From a virus: a stretch of 30,983 nucleotides of DNA. Shown one piece after another: positions 8,252-15,414 of the stretch. The stretch is from positions 1 through 30,983 of the IMG/VR virus record IMGVR_UViG_3300006350_000069; one strand, given 5' to 3'. Under the pieces are notes generated by a model, which saw nothing but the letters and a program-made list of their open reading frames with translations, was not told where the DNA came from and searched no databases. Both the position numbers and the translations under genes were made by a program. Every line of letters begins with the position of its first letter. Within the stretch, counting starts at the first letter, position 1.

Positions 8252-9589
8252 ATGTACTTATCTGAAACTTACCAAAAAAAATGGCAGCCAGTATTAGACC
8301 ATCCTGACCTTCCTAAGGTTACGGATAGCTATAAACGAGCTGTAACCAGCGTTATCTTGGAAAACCAAGAAAGAGCGCTGAAAGAGGACGCTGCTTTCTT
8401 AAACGAAGCTGCTCCTACTAACCAGACTGGTTCTAACATTGCTAACTGGGATCCAATCCTAATTAGTCTTGTAAGAAGAAGTATGCCTAACCTTATCGCT
8501 TACGATATTGCTGGTGTACAACCTATGTCTGGACCGACTGGACTTATATTTGCAATGAGAAGCAGATACAAAGCTCAAGACGGAACTGAAGCGCTTTTTG
8601 ATGAAGCTGAAAGTAAATTTTCTGGAAATGCTGCTAACGCTAACATTCCTGGATCATCTGGAACTTCAACAAATTCGCCTGCACAAAACAACCCTGCTGT
8701 ACTTAACGATTCCCCAGCTGGAACTTATACTTCTGGTGAAGGTATGTCAACGGCTACTGCCGAGGCATTAGGAGACGCTGCTAACAACGCATTTGCTGAA
8801 ATGGCTTTCTCAATTGAGAAATCAACGGTAACTGCTAAAAGTAGAGCTCTAAAAGCTGAGTACACAATGGAACTAGCACAAGACCTTAAAGCAATTCACG
8901 GCTTAGACGCTGAAACTGAACTTGCTAATATTCTTTCTGCTGAAATCCTTGCTGAAATTAATAGAGAAGTTGTAAGAACAATTTACATTAATTCAGAAAA
9001 AGGTGCTGCTACAGATACAACTAACGCAGGAATCTTTGATTTAGATACTGATTCCAACGGTAGATGGTCTGTTGAAAGATTTAAAGGTTTAATGTTCCAG
9101 TTAGAAAGAGACGCTAATGTTATTGCACAAAGAACAAGAAGAGGAAAAGGAAATATCCTTATCTGTTCTTCTGATGTTGCTAGTGCATTACAAATGGCTG
9201 GTATACTTGACTACACACCTGCGTTAAACAACAACTTAAATGTTGATGACACAGGAAACACATTTGCTGGTGTATTAAACGGCAGATTTAAAGTATACAT
9301 TGACCCATATTCAGCAAACGCTGCTACAAAACAATTCTATGTAGTAGGTTATAAAGGAACTTCTCCTTATGACGCTGGTATGTTCTACTGCCCTTATGTA
9401 CCATTACAAATGGTTAGAGCAGTTGGTCAGGACACTTTCCAACCGAAAATCGGATTTAAGACAAGATACGGCTTACAAGCAAATCCTTTTGCTGAAGCAA
9501 GTGCTTCGTCTGACGCTGTTATTGACGGTGCTGGTGCTGCTAACTCAAACAGATATTACAGAAAAGTACAAGTAGTTAACTTGGCGTAA
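8252..9589 (+). CDS. 23: Major capsid protein (T4 gp23-like)
   Basis: 445 residues from ATG 8252, which follows GGAGAGAGG. The frame is open further upstream into the scaffold gene but that part is not credible. Conserved HK97-fold capsid blocks: DPILISLVRRSMPNLIAYDI, GVQPMSGPTGLIFAMRSRY, MAFSIEKSTVTAKSRALKAEYT with the QDLKAIHGLDAE helix, and the C-terminal FQPKIGFKTRYGLQANPF. A probable gp21 maturation site is FLNE/A after Glu52. Shorter than T4 gp23 (521), as usual for marine T4-like phages. No gp24 vertex-protein gene follows within the window. Ends just before a strong terminator. Confidence 0.97.
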   Translation: MYLSETYQKKWQPVLDHPDLPKVTDSYKRAVTSVILENQERALKEDAAFLNEAAPTNQTGSNIANWDPILISLVRRSMPNLIAYDIAGVQPMSGPTGLIFAMRSRYKAQDGTEALFDEAESKFSGNAANANIPGSSGTSTNSPAQNNPAVLNDSPAGTYTSGEGMSTATAEALGDAANNAFAEMAFSIEKSTVTAKSRALKAEYTMELAQDLKAIHGLDAETELANILSAEILAEINREVVRTIYINSEKGAATDTTNAGIFDLDTDSNGRWSVERFKGLMFQLERDANVIAQRTRRGKGNILICSSDVASALQMAGILDYTPALNNNLNVDDTGNTFAGVLNGRFKVYIDPYSANAATKQFYVVGYKGTSPYDAGMFYCPYVPLQMVRAVGQDTFQPKIGFKTRYGLQANPFAEASASSDAVIDGAGAANSNRYYRKVQVVNLA

Positions 9590-9616
9590 TCTGTATATCA
9601 GTTTATACTGAAAACG

Positions 9617-9648
9617 AAAAAAGGCGGCTTTCGGGTCGCCTTTTTTTT
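9617..9648 (+). terminator. Rho-independent terminator after major capsid gene
   Basis: Stem GGCGGCT / GGTCGCC (two G-U pairs) closes a TTCG tetraloop, with an A run on the 5' side and eight Ts on the 3' side. This is a textbook terminator ending the head transcription unit. Confidence 0.92.
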
Positions 9649-9653
9649 AGCCT

Positions 9654-9812
9654 ATGAAAAAGAACAATGTCATAATCTTTGAAGACAATCCTTTATACAT
9701 AAAGAAACTGGTCAAAAATAAATCATTAAATTTATTTGGTGCACCTATTCCTACAGATACAATAGTTAAGAATTTTAGAATATTTAAAGGGATTATTAAG
9801 TCGTATAAATAG
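9654..9812 (+). CDS. Hypothetical 52-residue basic protein after the capsid terminator
   Basis: ORF beginning MKKNNVIIFEDNPLYIKKL and ending IIKSYK. It starts only 6 nt past the terminator U tract with no clear ribosome site, and its last codons (TAT AAA TAG) coincide with a late promoter box. Codon choice resembles neighbouring genes, and the protein is Lys/Asn/Ile-rich with a plausible short beta/helix order. No family recognised. If the terminator works, it would need readthrough or an unseen start, so treat as tentative. Confidence 0.45.
   Translation: MKKNNVIIFEDNPLYIKKLVKNKSLNLFGAPIPTDTIVKNFRIFKGIIKSYK
9804..9811 (+). promoter_or_regulatory. T4-type late box immediately before the second tail-tube-like gene
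   Basis: Exact TATAAATA ending 5 nt before the ATG at 9817. With usual late-promoter geometry the transcript would begin at or next to the start codon, giving a leaderless or near-leaderless mRNA. It also encodes the last codons and stop of the upstream small ORF, so a chance match is possible. Confidence 0.45.
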
Positions 9813-9816
9813 TAGT

Positions 9817-10443
9817 ATGACAACTATTAACTCAATTAGTAGACAACCTACGCAACAAGACTATGCTAGTCCTAGTCAATTTAAATTCAGTATTGCAAAA
9901 CTACCTAAAGTGGAGTTTTTCTGTACAGAAGTTAATATACCAGGTATCAGTCTAGGTAATGCTACACAACTAACTACATTAAGAGATATACCTTTACCAG
10001 GCACTAAATTAGAGTTTGGTGATTTGTCATTAACATTTTTAGTAGATGAAAAGTTTGATAACTTTGAAGAGATATACACTTGGTTAAGAAGTCTAGGTTT
10101 TCCTGCTGACCATACTGAATATGCAAATTTAGTAGAAGCAGGTAGAGATAGATTTCCTACGCAAGGTAAAGAACTATCTGGTGTAAATAAATTTGCAGGT
10201 AGAGAAGGAACTGCTGTAAATGTAGGTGCTACTTTATCAGACGCCACACTATCAATATTATCAGCAAAAAACAATGTAATAAAAGAAGTAAGATTTACAG
10301 ACATATTTCCAACAGGTTTATCTGGTGTTGGTTTCTCAACACAAGCGACAGATGTACAATACTTAACTTCAACGGTAAACTTCAAATATACATTGTACGA
10401 TTTTGCTGAACCAGGTAAAAAATCCACACTTACGCAATCGTAA
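9817..10443 (+). CDS. Tail-tube-superfamily virion protein (diverged gp19-like)
   Basis: 208 residues. The order of motifs parallels the tail tube gene at 2823-3350: SQFKFSIAKLPKVEFFCTEV (compare NQFKVT...FLCNAT), IPGISLGNATQ, a strand LTFLVDEKFDNFEEIYTWL and a C-terminal strand pair (VQYLTSTVNFKYTLYDF). I infer a tube-fold protein used at an end of the tail, such as a tube initiator, terminator or baseplate-hub-linked ring. T4 itself has tube-fold proteins gp48 and gp54, and gp3 caps the tube; which of these it replaces cannot be told here. No ribosome site is visible before the ATG. Confidence 0.75.
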   Translation: MTTINSISRQPTQQDYASPSQFKFSIAKLPKVEFFCTEVNIPGISLGNATQLTTLRDIPLPGTKLEFGDLSLTFLVDEKFDNFEEIYTWLRSLGFPADHTEYANLVEAGRDRFPTQGKELSGVNKFAGREGTAVNVGATLSDATLSILSAKNNVIKEVRFTDIFPTGLSGVGFSTQATDVQYLTSTVNFKYTLYDFAEPGKKSTLTQS

Positions 10444-10447
10444 AAGC

Positions 10448-10476
10448 TTGACAAAGCACTAAAAATAGTATAATAT
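10448..10476 (+). promoter_or_regulatory. Sigma70-like (early/middle) promoter for uvsY
   Basis: TTGACA at 10448-10453 is followed after 15 nt by TATAAT (10469-10474), or after 17 nt by TAATAT (10471-10476). It lies between the tail-protein stop and the uvsY start, with an AAAGGTG ribosome site between it and the ATG at 10506. This switches from the late structural unit to recombination genes. Confidence 0.75.
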
Positions 10477-10505
10477 TATAAGGCTAACAAAGGTGAAAAA
10501 ATAAT

Positions 10506-10934
10506 ATGACACTTGAAGAATTACAAGATATCGTTGAGAAAAAGTTAAAGATTAATGATACGGAGTTGGATTTAGAAGCTCTTAAAACACCACAATTACA
10601 TAATGAATTTTTGAAACATTACAATAAGTTTAAGTTAATGAAAACTAAAGCAAGTGGCGAACTTGCAACAATTAAATTACATAAATGGGAATACTATACA
10701 GGTAAAGCAGACCCTATGGTATATCAACAAAAACCATTCAATCTAAAAATTCTAAAACAAGATGTAGACAAGTATATTGAAGCAGACGAAGACTATCAGA
10801 AGATAAAACAAAAAGTAGATTACTTGGAAACTATTGTTGACTTCCTAGATAGAACAATCAGACAAATACAAAATAGAGGATTTTTAATAAAGGATGCGAT
10901 TGAGTGGCGTAAGTTTACTAGCGGAGCGATTTAA
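10506..10934 (+). CDS. uvsY: UvsY recombination mediator
   Basis: 142 residues (T4 UvsY: 137). UvsY loads the RecA-like UvsX onto single-stranded DNA coated by gp32. Matches to T4 UvsY are visible at the N-terminus (LEELQ), in the middle (WEYYTGKADP; T4 has LDYYSGRGD), and at the C-terminus (VDFLDRTIRQIQNRGFLIKD, then RKFTSGA; T4 has a similar ...IKSRGFAIKH). Rich in Lys and long helices. Stop overlaps the next ATG (TTTAATGG), so translation is coupled to the dioxygenase gene. Confidence 0.93.
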   Translation: MTLEELQDIVEKKLKINDTELDLEALKTPQLHNEFLKHYNKFKLMKTKASGELATIKLHKWEYYTGKADPMVYQQKPFNLKILKQDVDKYIEADEDYQKIKQKVDYLETIVDFLDRTIRQIQNRGFLIKDAIEWRKFTSGAI

Positions 10935-11506
10935 TGGCACACTACATAGGCAATAAGATTTATTGGCGTAGAGATAATGCCTTTAGTAAAGAGTTTCTAC
11001 AAAAGGTTGACGAGATAGCAAAACAGAAAAAACTTGTTGACTTAAAAATTCACGGCAAAGAAGGTATGAATACAATAAGAGATAGCAAAGGCTGTTTCTT
11101 AAATGACAAATATCTTATAGACAATATAACTCCTGCAATCAATCAAGCAAACGAGGAATGTATGTGGCACTTTAAACTAAAAATGTTTGAAGATTTCCAA
11201 TATACAACTTATGGAGTAGGTCATCATTATGGTTGGCACCAAGATACACATACTCACGCTTATAGAGACCAGACGGTACGAAAAGTTAGTTTTACATTAT
11301 GTTTAAATGATGAGTATACTGGTGGTGAATTAGAGATTTGCGAACCACACCCAGACCCAAAGAAAACAAAATTTCATAAGTTTGATAAAATTACACCAGG
11401 CACAATGATTATATTTTATTCTGGTCTATGGCATAGAGTATTACCTGTAAAAACAGGTTTCAGAAAATCACTAGTAGGTTGGACATTAGGCACGAAGTTT
11501 CAATAA
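10934..11506 (+). CDS. 2OG-Fe(II) oxygenase, prolyl-4-hydroxylase-like
   Basis: 190 residues. Iron(II)- and 2-oxoglutarate-dependent dioxygenase of the P4H/PKHD type. The facial triad is visible: His102 and Asp104 in GWHQDTH, and His167 in GLWHRVLPV. Arg177 in GFRKSLVGW is the expected 2-oxoglutarate carboxylate ligand. The block LCLNDEYTGGELEI is the typical double-stranded beta-helix strand pair. Such enzymes are frequent in marine T4-like phages, where targets are mostly unknown. Its place between uvsY and uvsW, with both junctions overlapping or nearly so, suggests co-expression with recombination functions but does not reveal the substrate. Confidence 0.9.
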   Translation: MAHYIGNKIYWRRDNAFSKEFLQKVDEIAKQKKLVDLKIHGKEGMNTIRDSKGCFLNDKYLIDNITPAINQANEECMWHFKLKMFEDFQYTTYGVGHHYGWHQDTHTHAYRDQTVRKVSFTLCLNDEYTGGELEICEPHPDPKKTKFHKFDKITPGTMIIFYSGLWHRVLPVKTGFRKSLVGWTLGTKFQ

Positions 11507-11507
11507 A

Positions 11508-12986
11508 ATGGTAGTAAATCGTTATATTATAATTGAAAAGAAAGACGAGGTGTATCTTACGATAGACGCTGAGAGCGATATTCGTAGAGAGTTAAGTGAG
11601 TTTTTTACTTTTGAAGTACCTGGTTATAAGTTTATGCCACAATATAGAAATAGATATTGGGATGGTAAAATAAGATTATTTAAATATGCAAAAGGTGAAA
11701 TATACTATGGTCTTTTGCCATATGTTAAGAAGTTTTGTGAAGATAATAATATACAAGTTATTACAAAGATAAAAGAAAATAATAAACCACTAGATAAGAT
11801 AGAGTGTGCTAAATTTTGTAAGGCATTAAACATACCTTTACAGATTAGAGATTATCAATTCAATGCGTTTTATCACGCAATACAGGAAGACAGATGTTTA
11901 CTATTGTCTCCAACTGCTAGTGGTAAATCATTGATTGCATATTTGATTTTAAGATTTCAACTATTAAGATTAAAAGAAAGAAAAGCAAATAAAGTATTAA
12001 TTATTGTACCTACAACTTCACTAGTAGAACAATTATATAAAGATTTTAGAGATTATGGATATAATGTAAAACATATTCATAGAATATATCAAGGACACGA
12101 AAAAGATACAACTAAAAGAGTTGTTATATCTACTTGGCAATCTGTATATAAACTGCCTAAAAAGTGGTTTGCAGACTTTGGTGTTGTTATTGGTGACGAA
12201 GCACATTTATTTAAATCCCAGTCCCTAACAACTATAATGACAAAGATGACTAATTGCAAATACAGAATAGGTATGACAGGTACTTTAGATGGTTCTAAAA
12301 CACATAAACTAGTATTAGAAGGTTTATTTGGTGCTGTCAATAGAGTAGCACAAACGACAGACTTGATAGAAAAGAAACAACTAGCGAAGTTTAAAATACA
12401 TTGTTTGATATTACAACACGGTAAAAACGCTAGAGATTATTTAAAAGATAAAACATACCAAGAAGAAATGGATTATTTGTGTGCTAGTAAGAGTAGAAAT
12501 AACTATATAAAAAATCTATGTGTTGGTCTACAAGGTAATACATTGTGTTTATTTCAATATGTTGAGAAACACGGTAAAGTATTAGAAGAACTTATAAGAC
12601 TAAAGGATCCTGAAAGAAAAGTATTCTTTGTATACGGAGGAGTAAACGCTGATGAAAGAGAAGAAATTAGAGCAATTACAGAAAAATCGGATAGTGCGAT
12701 TATTGTCGCAAGTTATGGTACATTTTCAACTGGTATCAATATACGAAACTTACATAATATTGTTTTTTCTAGTCCTAGTAAGAGTAGGATAAGAAACTTA
12801 CAATCTATTGGTCGTGGTTTACGACTAGGAGATAACAAAACAAATGCAACTTTATATGATATTGCTGATGATGTGTCATATGGAGAAAAAGAAAATTATA
12901 CCCTTCAGCACTTCCGAGAAAGAATAAATATTTACAATGAAGAGAGTTTTGATTATGAAATTCATAATGTAGAACTAAAGGAGTAA
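11508..12986 (+). CDS. uvsW: UvsW-type DNA/RNA helicase
   Basis: 492 residues, superfamily 2 helicase. T4 UvsW unwinds R-loops and branched DNA and drives the switch from origin- to recombination-dependent replication. Visible motifs: an N-terminal DNA-binding region with KFMPQYRNRYWDGKIRLF, a Q-like LQIRDYQFNAF, Walker A SPTASGKS (residues 134-141), DEAH at 230-233, motif III GMTGTLDG, and motifs V/VI TFSTGINIRNLHN and QSIGRGLRLGD. Length matches T4 UvsW. It begins 2 nt after the oxygenase stop. Confidence 0.96.
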   Translation: MVVNRYIIIEKKDEVYLTIDAESDIRRELSEFFTFEVPGYKFMPQYRNRYWDGKIRLFKYAKGEIYYGLLPYVKKFCEDNNIQVITKIKENNKPLDKIECAKFCKALNIPLQIRDYQFNAFYHAIQEDRCLLLSPTASGKSLIAYLILRFQLLRLKERKANKVLIIVPTTSLVEQLYKDFRDYGYNVKHIHRIYQGHEKDTTKRVVISTWQSVYKLPKKWFADFGVVIGDEAHLFKSQSLTTIMTKMTNCKYRIGMTGTLDGSKTHKLVLEGLFGAVNRVAQTTDLIEKKQLAKFKIHCLILQHGKNARDYLKDKTYQEEMDYLCASKSRNNYIKNLCVGLQGNTLCLFQYVEKHGKVLEELIRLKDPERKVFFVYGGVNADEREEIRAITEKSDSAIIVASYGTFSTGINIRNLHNIVFSSPSKSRIRNLQSIGRGLRLGDNKTNATLYDIADDVSYGEKENYTLQHFRERINIYNEESFDYEIHNVELKE

Positions 12987-12989
12987 TCT

Positions 12990-13460
12990 ATGCCTAACAA
13001 TCCTAACGAAATGAAACCAGACGGTACTACTAAAATCAAAATCATTAAGTTGATTAATGGTACTGATATTGTATGCGAGATTGCACACGCCGAACAAAAC
13101 AAACCTTTACTTACACTTGATAAACCTTTAGAAGTAAAGTATGTACCTCAAATAACAAACATAGGTATCAAAGATTATATTGCTCTAGTAAAATGGGCAG
13201 GCTACACTAACGATAAATTGGTTACCATACCTAAAGATAAAATTTTGACAATAACAAATGCAAGTAATGAAATGATTAAAAGTTATAGAAGTGTTATCGT
13301 AGATTATAACAACTATGACAAGTTAGTAAGACGAGAAGAAAATGAGAGAACTCGTAAGTTAATGGACCGAGAAATGATGTCGCCGTCCGAACGAGAAGAG
13401 TTTGAGGAAATATTTGATGACTTTGATGACCTTAAAAAGAAAGATAAGACGATACACTAA
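12990..13460 (+). CDS. Conserved-looking small protein with Sm-like N-terminal region
   Basis: 156 residues. The stretch IKIIKLINGTDIVCEIAHAE followed by further short strands is reminiscent of the Sm/LSm barrel (turn between strands 1 and 2 as L-x-N-G-x-x-I). The C-terminal third is charged and helical (RREENERTRKLMDREMMSPS), ending in an Asp/Glu-rich tail. RNA binding is therefore a reasonable but unproven idea. AAGGAG overlaps the uvsW stop, so the gene is coupled to uvsW. A minus-strand promoter just downstream points into it. Exact family not recognised. Confidence 0.75.
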   Translation: MPNNPNEMKPDGTTKIKIIKLINGTDIVCEIAHAEQNKPLLTLDKPLEVKYVPQITNIGIKDYIALVKWAGYTNDKLVTIPKDKILTITNASNEMIKSYRSVIVDYNNYDKLVRREENERTRKLMDREMMSPSEREEFEEIFDDFDDLKKKDKTIH

Positions 13461-13506
13461 TAATAGTATCTCTTTAATATATTCTCTAGCAACCAGCGAC
13501 ACGCTG

Positions 13507-13535
13507 AATATAACACCAAAAATACACCTTGTCAA
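13507..13535 (-). promoter_or_regulatory. Minus-strand sigma70-like promoter
   Basis: On the minus strand: TTGACA (13535-13530), 17-nt spacer, TATATT (13512-13507). Predicted start near 13500, reading leftwards into the 3' end of the Sm-like gene. All supported genes are on the other strand and no credible minus-strand ORF follows, so the product would be an antisense RNA. It is back to back with the plus-strand gp55 promoter. Confidence 0.55.
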
Positions 13536-13572
13536 GCACCTATCATATGGGACGGCAAAATTAGTTAGGAGC

Positions 13573-13601
13573 TTGACCTTAACAACAAAATATAGTATAG
13601 T
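13573..13601 (+). promoter_or_regulatory. Sigma70-like promoter for the late sigma factor gene
   Basis: TTGACC, 17-nt spacer, TATAGT. The -10 ends only 9 nt before the gp55 ATG, so the transcript would carry almost no 5' leader, and no strong ribosome site is present. Early/middle-type control fits a regulator that must be made before late transcription. Confidence 0.7.
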
Positions 13602-13610
13602 GAGATAATT

Positions 13611-14180
13611 ATGGCAAGAAGAAGTACAACTAAAAAAGAACATTATGTTGATAACAAAGAGTTTCTAGCCGCTATGATTGAATACAAAGAGAAGTGTGAG
13701 AAGGCAAAAAAACGAAAAAGAAAGAACCCACCAGTAACCAATTATATAGGTGAGTGTTTTTTAAAAATCGCTAACCATTTGTCTTACAGACCTAACTTTA
13801 TCAATTATACATTTAGAGACGATATGATATCAGATGGCATAGAAAATTGTTTGCAATATCTGGATAACTTTAATCCTAAAAAGTCAAACAATCCGTTTGC
13901 GTATTTTACGCAGATAATTTATTATGCCTTTGTGAGAAGAATACAAAAAGAAAAGAAACAAACTACTATTAAACAGAAACTAATCCAAGACGCAAATTAT
14001 GATGATTATGCTTTGCAACCTGGTGACGATAGAGAGTTTAAAAATCAATTTACAGAATTTCTACAAAAGAATATACCGACAGATGAAAAGACTAGTGAAC
14101 CTATTAAGAAAACAACAACTAAAGGTGCAACAAAGAAAAGGGTAAGAAAGGCAAAAGCAAACTTGGAGGATTTTCTATGA
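13611..14180 (+). CDS. 55: Late sigma factor (T4 gp55-like)
   Basis: 189 residues (T4 gp55: 185). A minimal sigma factor that directs host RNA polymerase to TATAAATA late promoters, activated by the gp45 clamp. The region FRDDMISDGIENCLQYLDNF, followed by NPFAYFTQIIYYAFVRRIQKEKKQ, is the conserved sigma region 2-like core-binding and -10-recognition block. The C-terminal tail is very basic and ends in LEDFL. In T4 gp55 the extreme C-terminus is a hydrophobic/acidic clamp-binding motif, and this ending fits. Several matching late boxes occur in this same window. Confidence 0.93.
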   Translation: MARRSTTKKEHYVDNKEFLAAMIEYKEKCEKAKKRKRKNPPVTNYIGECFLKIANHLSYRPNFINYTFRDDMISDGIENCLQYLDNFNPKKSNNPFAYFTQIIYYAFVRRIQKEKKQTTIKQKLIQDANYDDYALQPGDDREFKNQFTEFLQKNIPTDEKTSEPIKKTTTKGATKKRVRKAKANLEDFL

Positions 14181-14353
14181 CAGAAAAGCAGAAACACAAA
14201 GACTTGAAAAAGTTAGTATTGACTAAAGAAATGGAAAGAAAAACGGACCGAGGTTGGAAGTCTTGGTTTGATTTAAAAAATTTAAAGAAACTAAAATTAA
14301 AAGCAAAGGACAAATTGAAGGCTACAAAATGGCCTCCTGATGATGTATTATAA
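14177..14353 (+). CDS. Hypothetical 58-residue basic protein between genes 55 and 47
   Basis: Starts with ATGA overlapping the gp55 stop and ends with TAATG overlapping the gp47 start, with GGAGGA upstream of its ATG. These junctions make it a convincing gene despite its size. Very Lys-rich helix (KNLKKLKLKAKDKLKATKWP) with RGWKSWFDL in the middle. Possibly DNA- or RNA-binding by composition. No family recognised. Confidence 0.8.
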   Translation: MTEKQKHKDLKKLVLTKEMERKTDRGWKSWFDLKNLKKLKLKAKDKLKATKWPPDDVL

Positions 14354-15414
14354 TGAAGATAGCACTACTTAATGACACACATTTTGGTGCTCGTAATGAT
14401 AGTCCTGCATTTATAAAATATTTCAATCGTTTCTATGATGAGATATTTTTTCCTTATTTGCAAGAACACAATATTACGACACTTATTCATTTAGGTGATG
14501 TAGTTGATAGACGAAAGTTTATTAATTATAACACGGCACATAACTTTCAACATAAGTTTTGGAAGAGACTTTGGGATAAGAAGATTGATACTCATATTAT
14601 ATTAGGTAACCACGATACCTATTATAAGAATACAAATGAGATTAATGCTATGCAACAACTTATTACTTCCCACGATGGTGTCAACGAACCTTTTATATAC
14701 GAGAAACCGACAACGGTTAACTTTGATGGTTTAGATATATTATTATTACCTTGGATTGCACCTGATATTGAAGAAGAAAGTATCTATGCAATAGACAACT
14801 CAACTGCTCAGATTGCAATGGGTCATTTAGAAGTTAAAGGTTTTGAAATGCACAAAGGACATATTAATGAACACGGTTTAGAAATGCAACAATTTAATCG
14901 TTTTGAAAAAGTATTATCAGGACACTTTCATAGAAAGTCAGACAACGGAACAATATATTATCTAGGTACTCAATATGAAATAACTTGGTCAGATTATAAC
15001 TGCCCTAAAGGTTTTCATATATTTGATACACAAACAAGAGAACTAACAAGAGTGCCTAATCCTATTACTATGTTTGAAAAGATAGTATACAATGATACAA
15101 AACAAAGTTATTCTAATATTGATATATCACAATACAAAGATAAACATATTAAAGTTATAGTAGAAGAAAAAACAGATACAAATATGTTTGGTCAATTTAT
15201 AGACAGATTACATAATGAAATAGATACACACGAAGTTAATGTTATAGAAGATAGTTTTAATATTAACGCAAGTGCTGATGTCAATGTTGTAGACCAAGGT
15301 GAAGATACTTTAACTTTTTTACAGAATTACATTGATAGTTTAGATACTGAACTAGACAAAGGTCGTATGAAAGATATTACTAAAGAATTTTATAATGAGG
15401 TACAGGATAGTTAA
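14353..15414 (+). CDS. 47: Recombination nuclease subunit gp47 (Mre11/SbcD-like)
   Basis: 353 residues (T4 gp47: 339). Manganese-dependent calcineurin-like phosphoesterase that with gp46 resects DNA ends for recombination-dependent replication. Phosphoesterase motifs in order: NDTHFG (Asp8, His10), IHLGDVVDRR, ILGNHDTY, AMGHLEV and LSGHFHRKS. The C-terminal third is less conserved and would contact gp46. Overlaps neighbours by one base on each side (TAATG), typical of tightly coupled subunits. Confidence 0.96.
   Translation: MKIALLNDTHFGARNDSPAFIKYFNRFYDEIFFPYLQEHNITTLIHLGDVVDRRKFINYNTAHNFQHKFWKRLWDKKIDTHIILGNHDTYYKNTNEINAMQQLITSHDGVNEPFIYEKPTTVNFDGLDILLLPWIAPDIEEESIYAIDNSTAQIAMGHLEVKGFEMHKGHINEHGLEMQQFNRFEKVLSGHFHRKSDNGTIYYLGTQYEITWSDYNCPKGFHIFDTQTRELTRVPNPITMFEKIVYNDTKQSYSNIDISQYKDKHIKVIVEEKTDTNMFGQFIDRLHNEIDTHEVNVIEDSFNINASADVNVVDQGEDTLTFLQNYIDSLDTELDKGRMKDITKEFYNEVQDS

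Noticed and set aside
9369-9575. 68-residue ORF inside the capsid gene
   Set aside because: Out-of-frame shadow of the conserved capsid C-terminus.
9876-10454. 192-residue minus-strand ORF opposite the tail-tube-like gene
   Set aside because: The plus strand encodes a recognisable protein with the better motifs; no minus-strand promoter or ribosome site seen.
13402-13608. 68-residue plus-strand ORF before gp55
   Set aside because: Covers the end of the Sm-like gene and both promoters; no ribosome site and composition unlike neighbours.
13359-13643. 94-residue minus-strand ORF near the minus-strand promoter
   Set aside because: Its start is upstream of the predicted minus-strand start point, so it could not be read from it, and the protein is Phe/Leu/Ser-rich shadow sequence.
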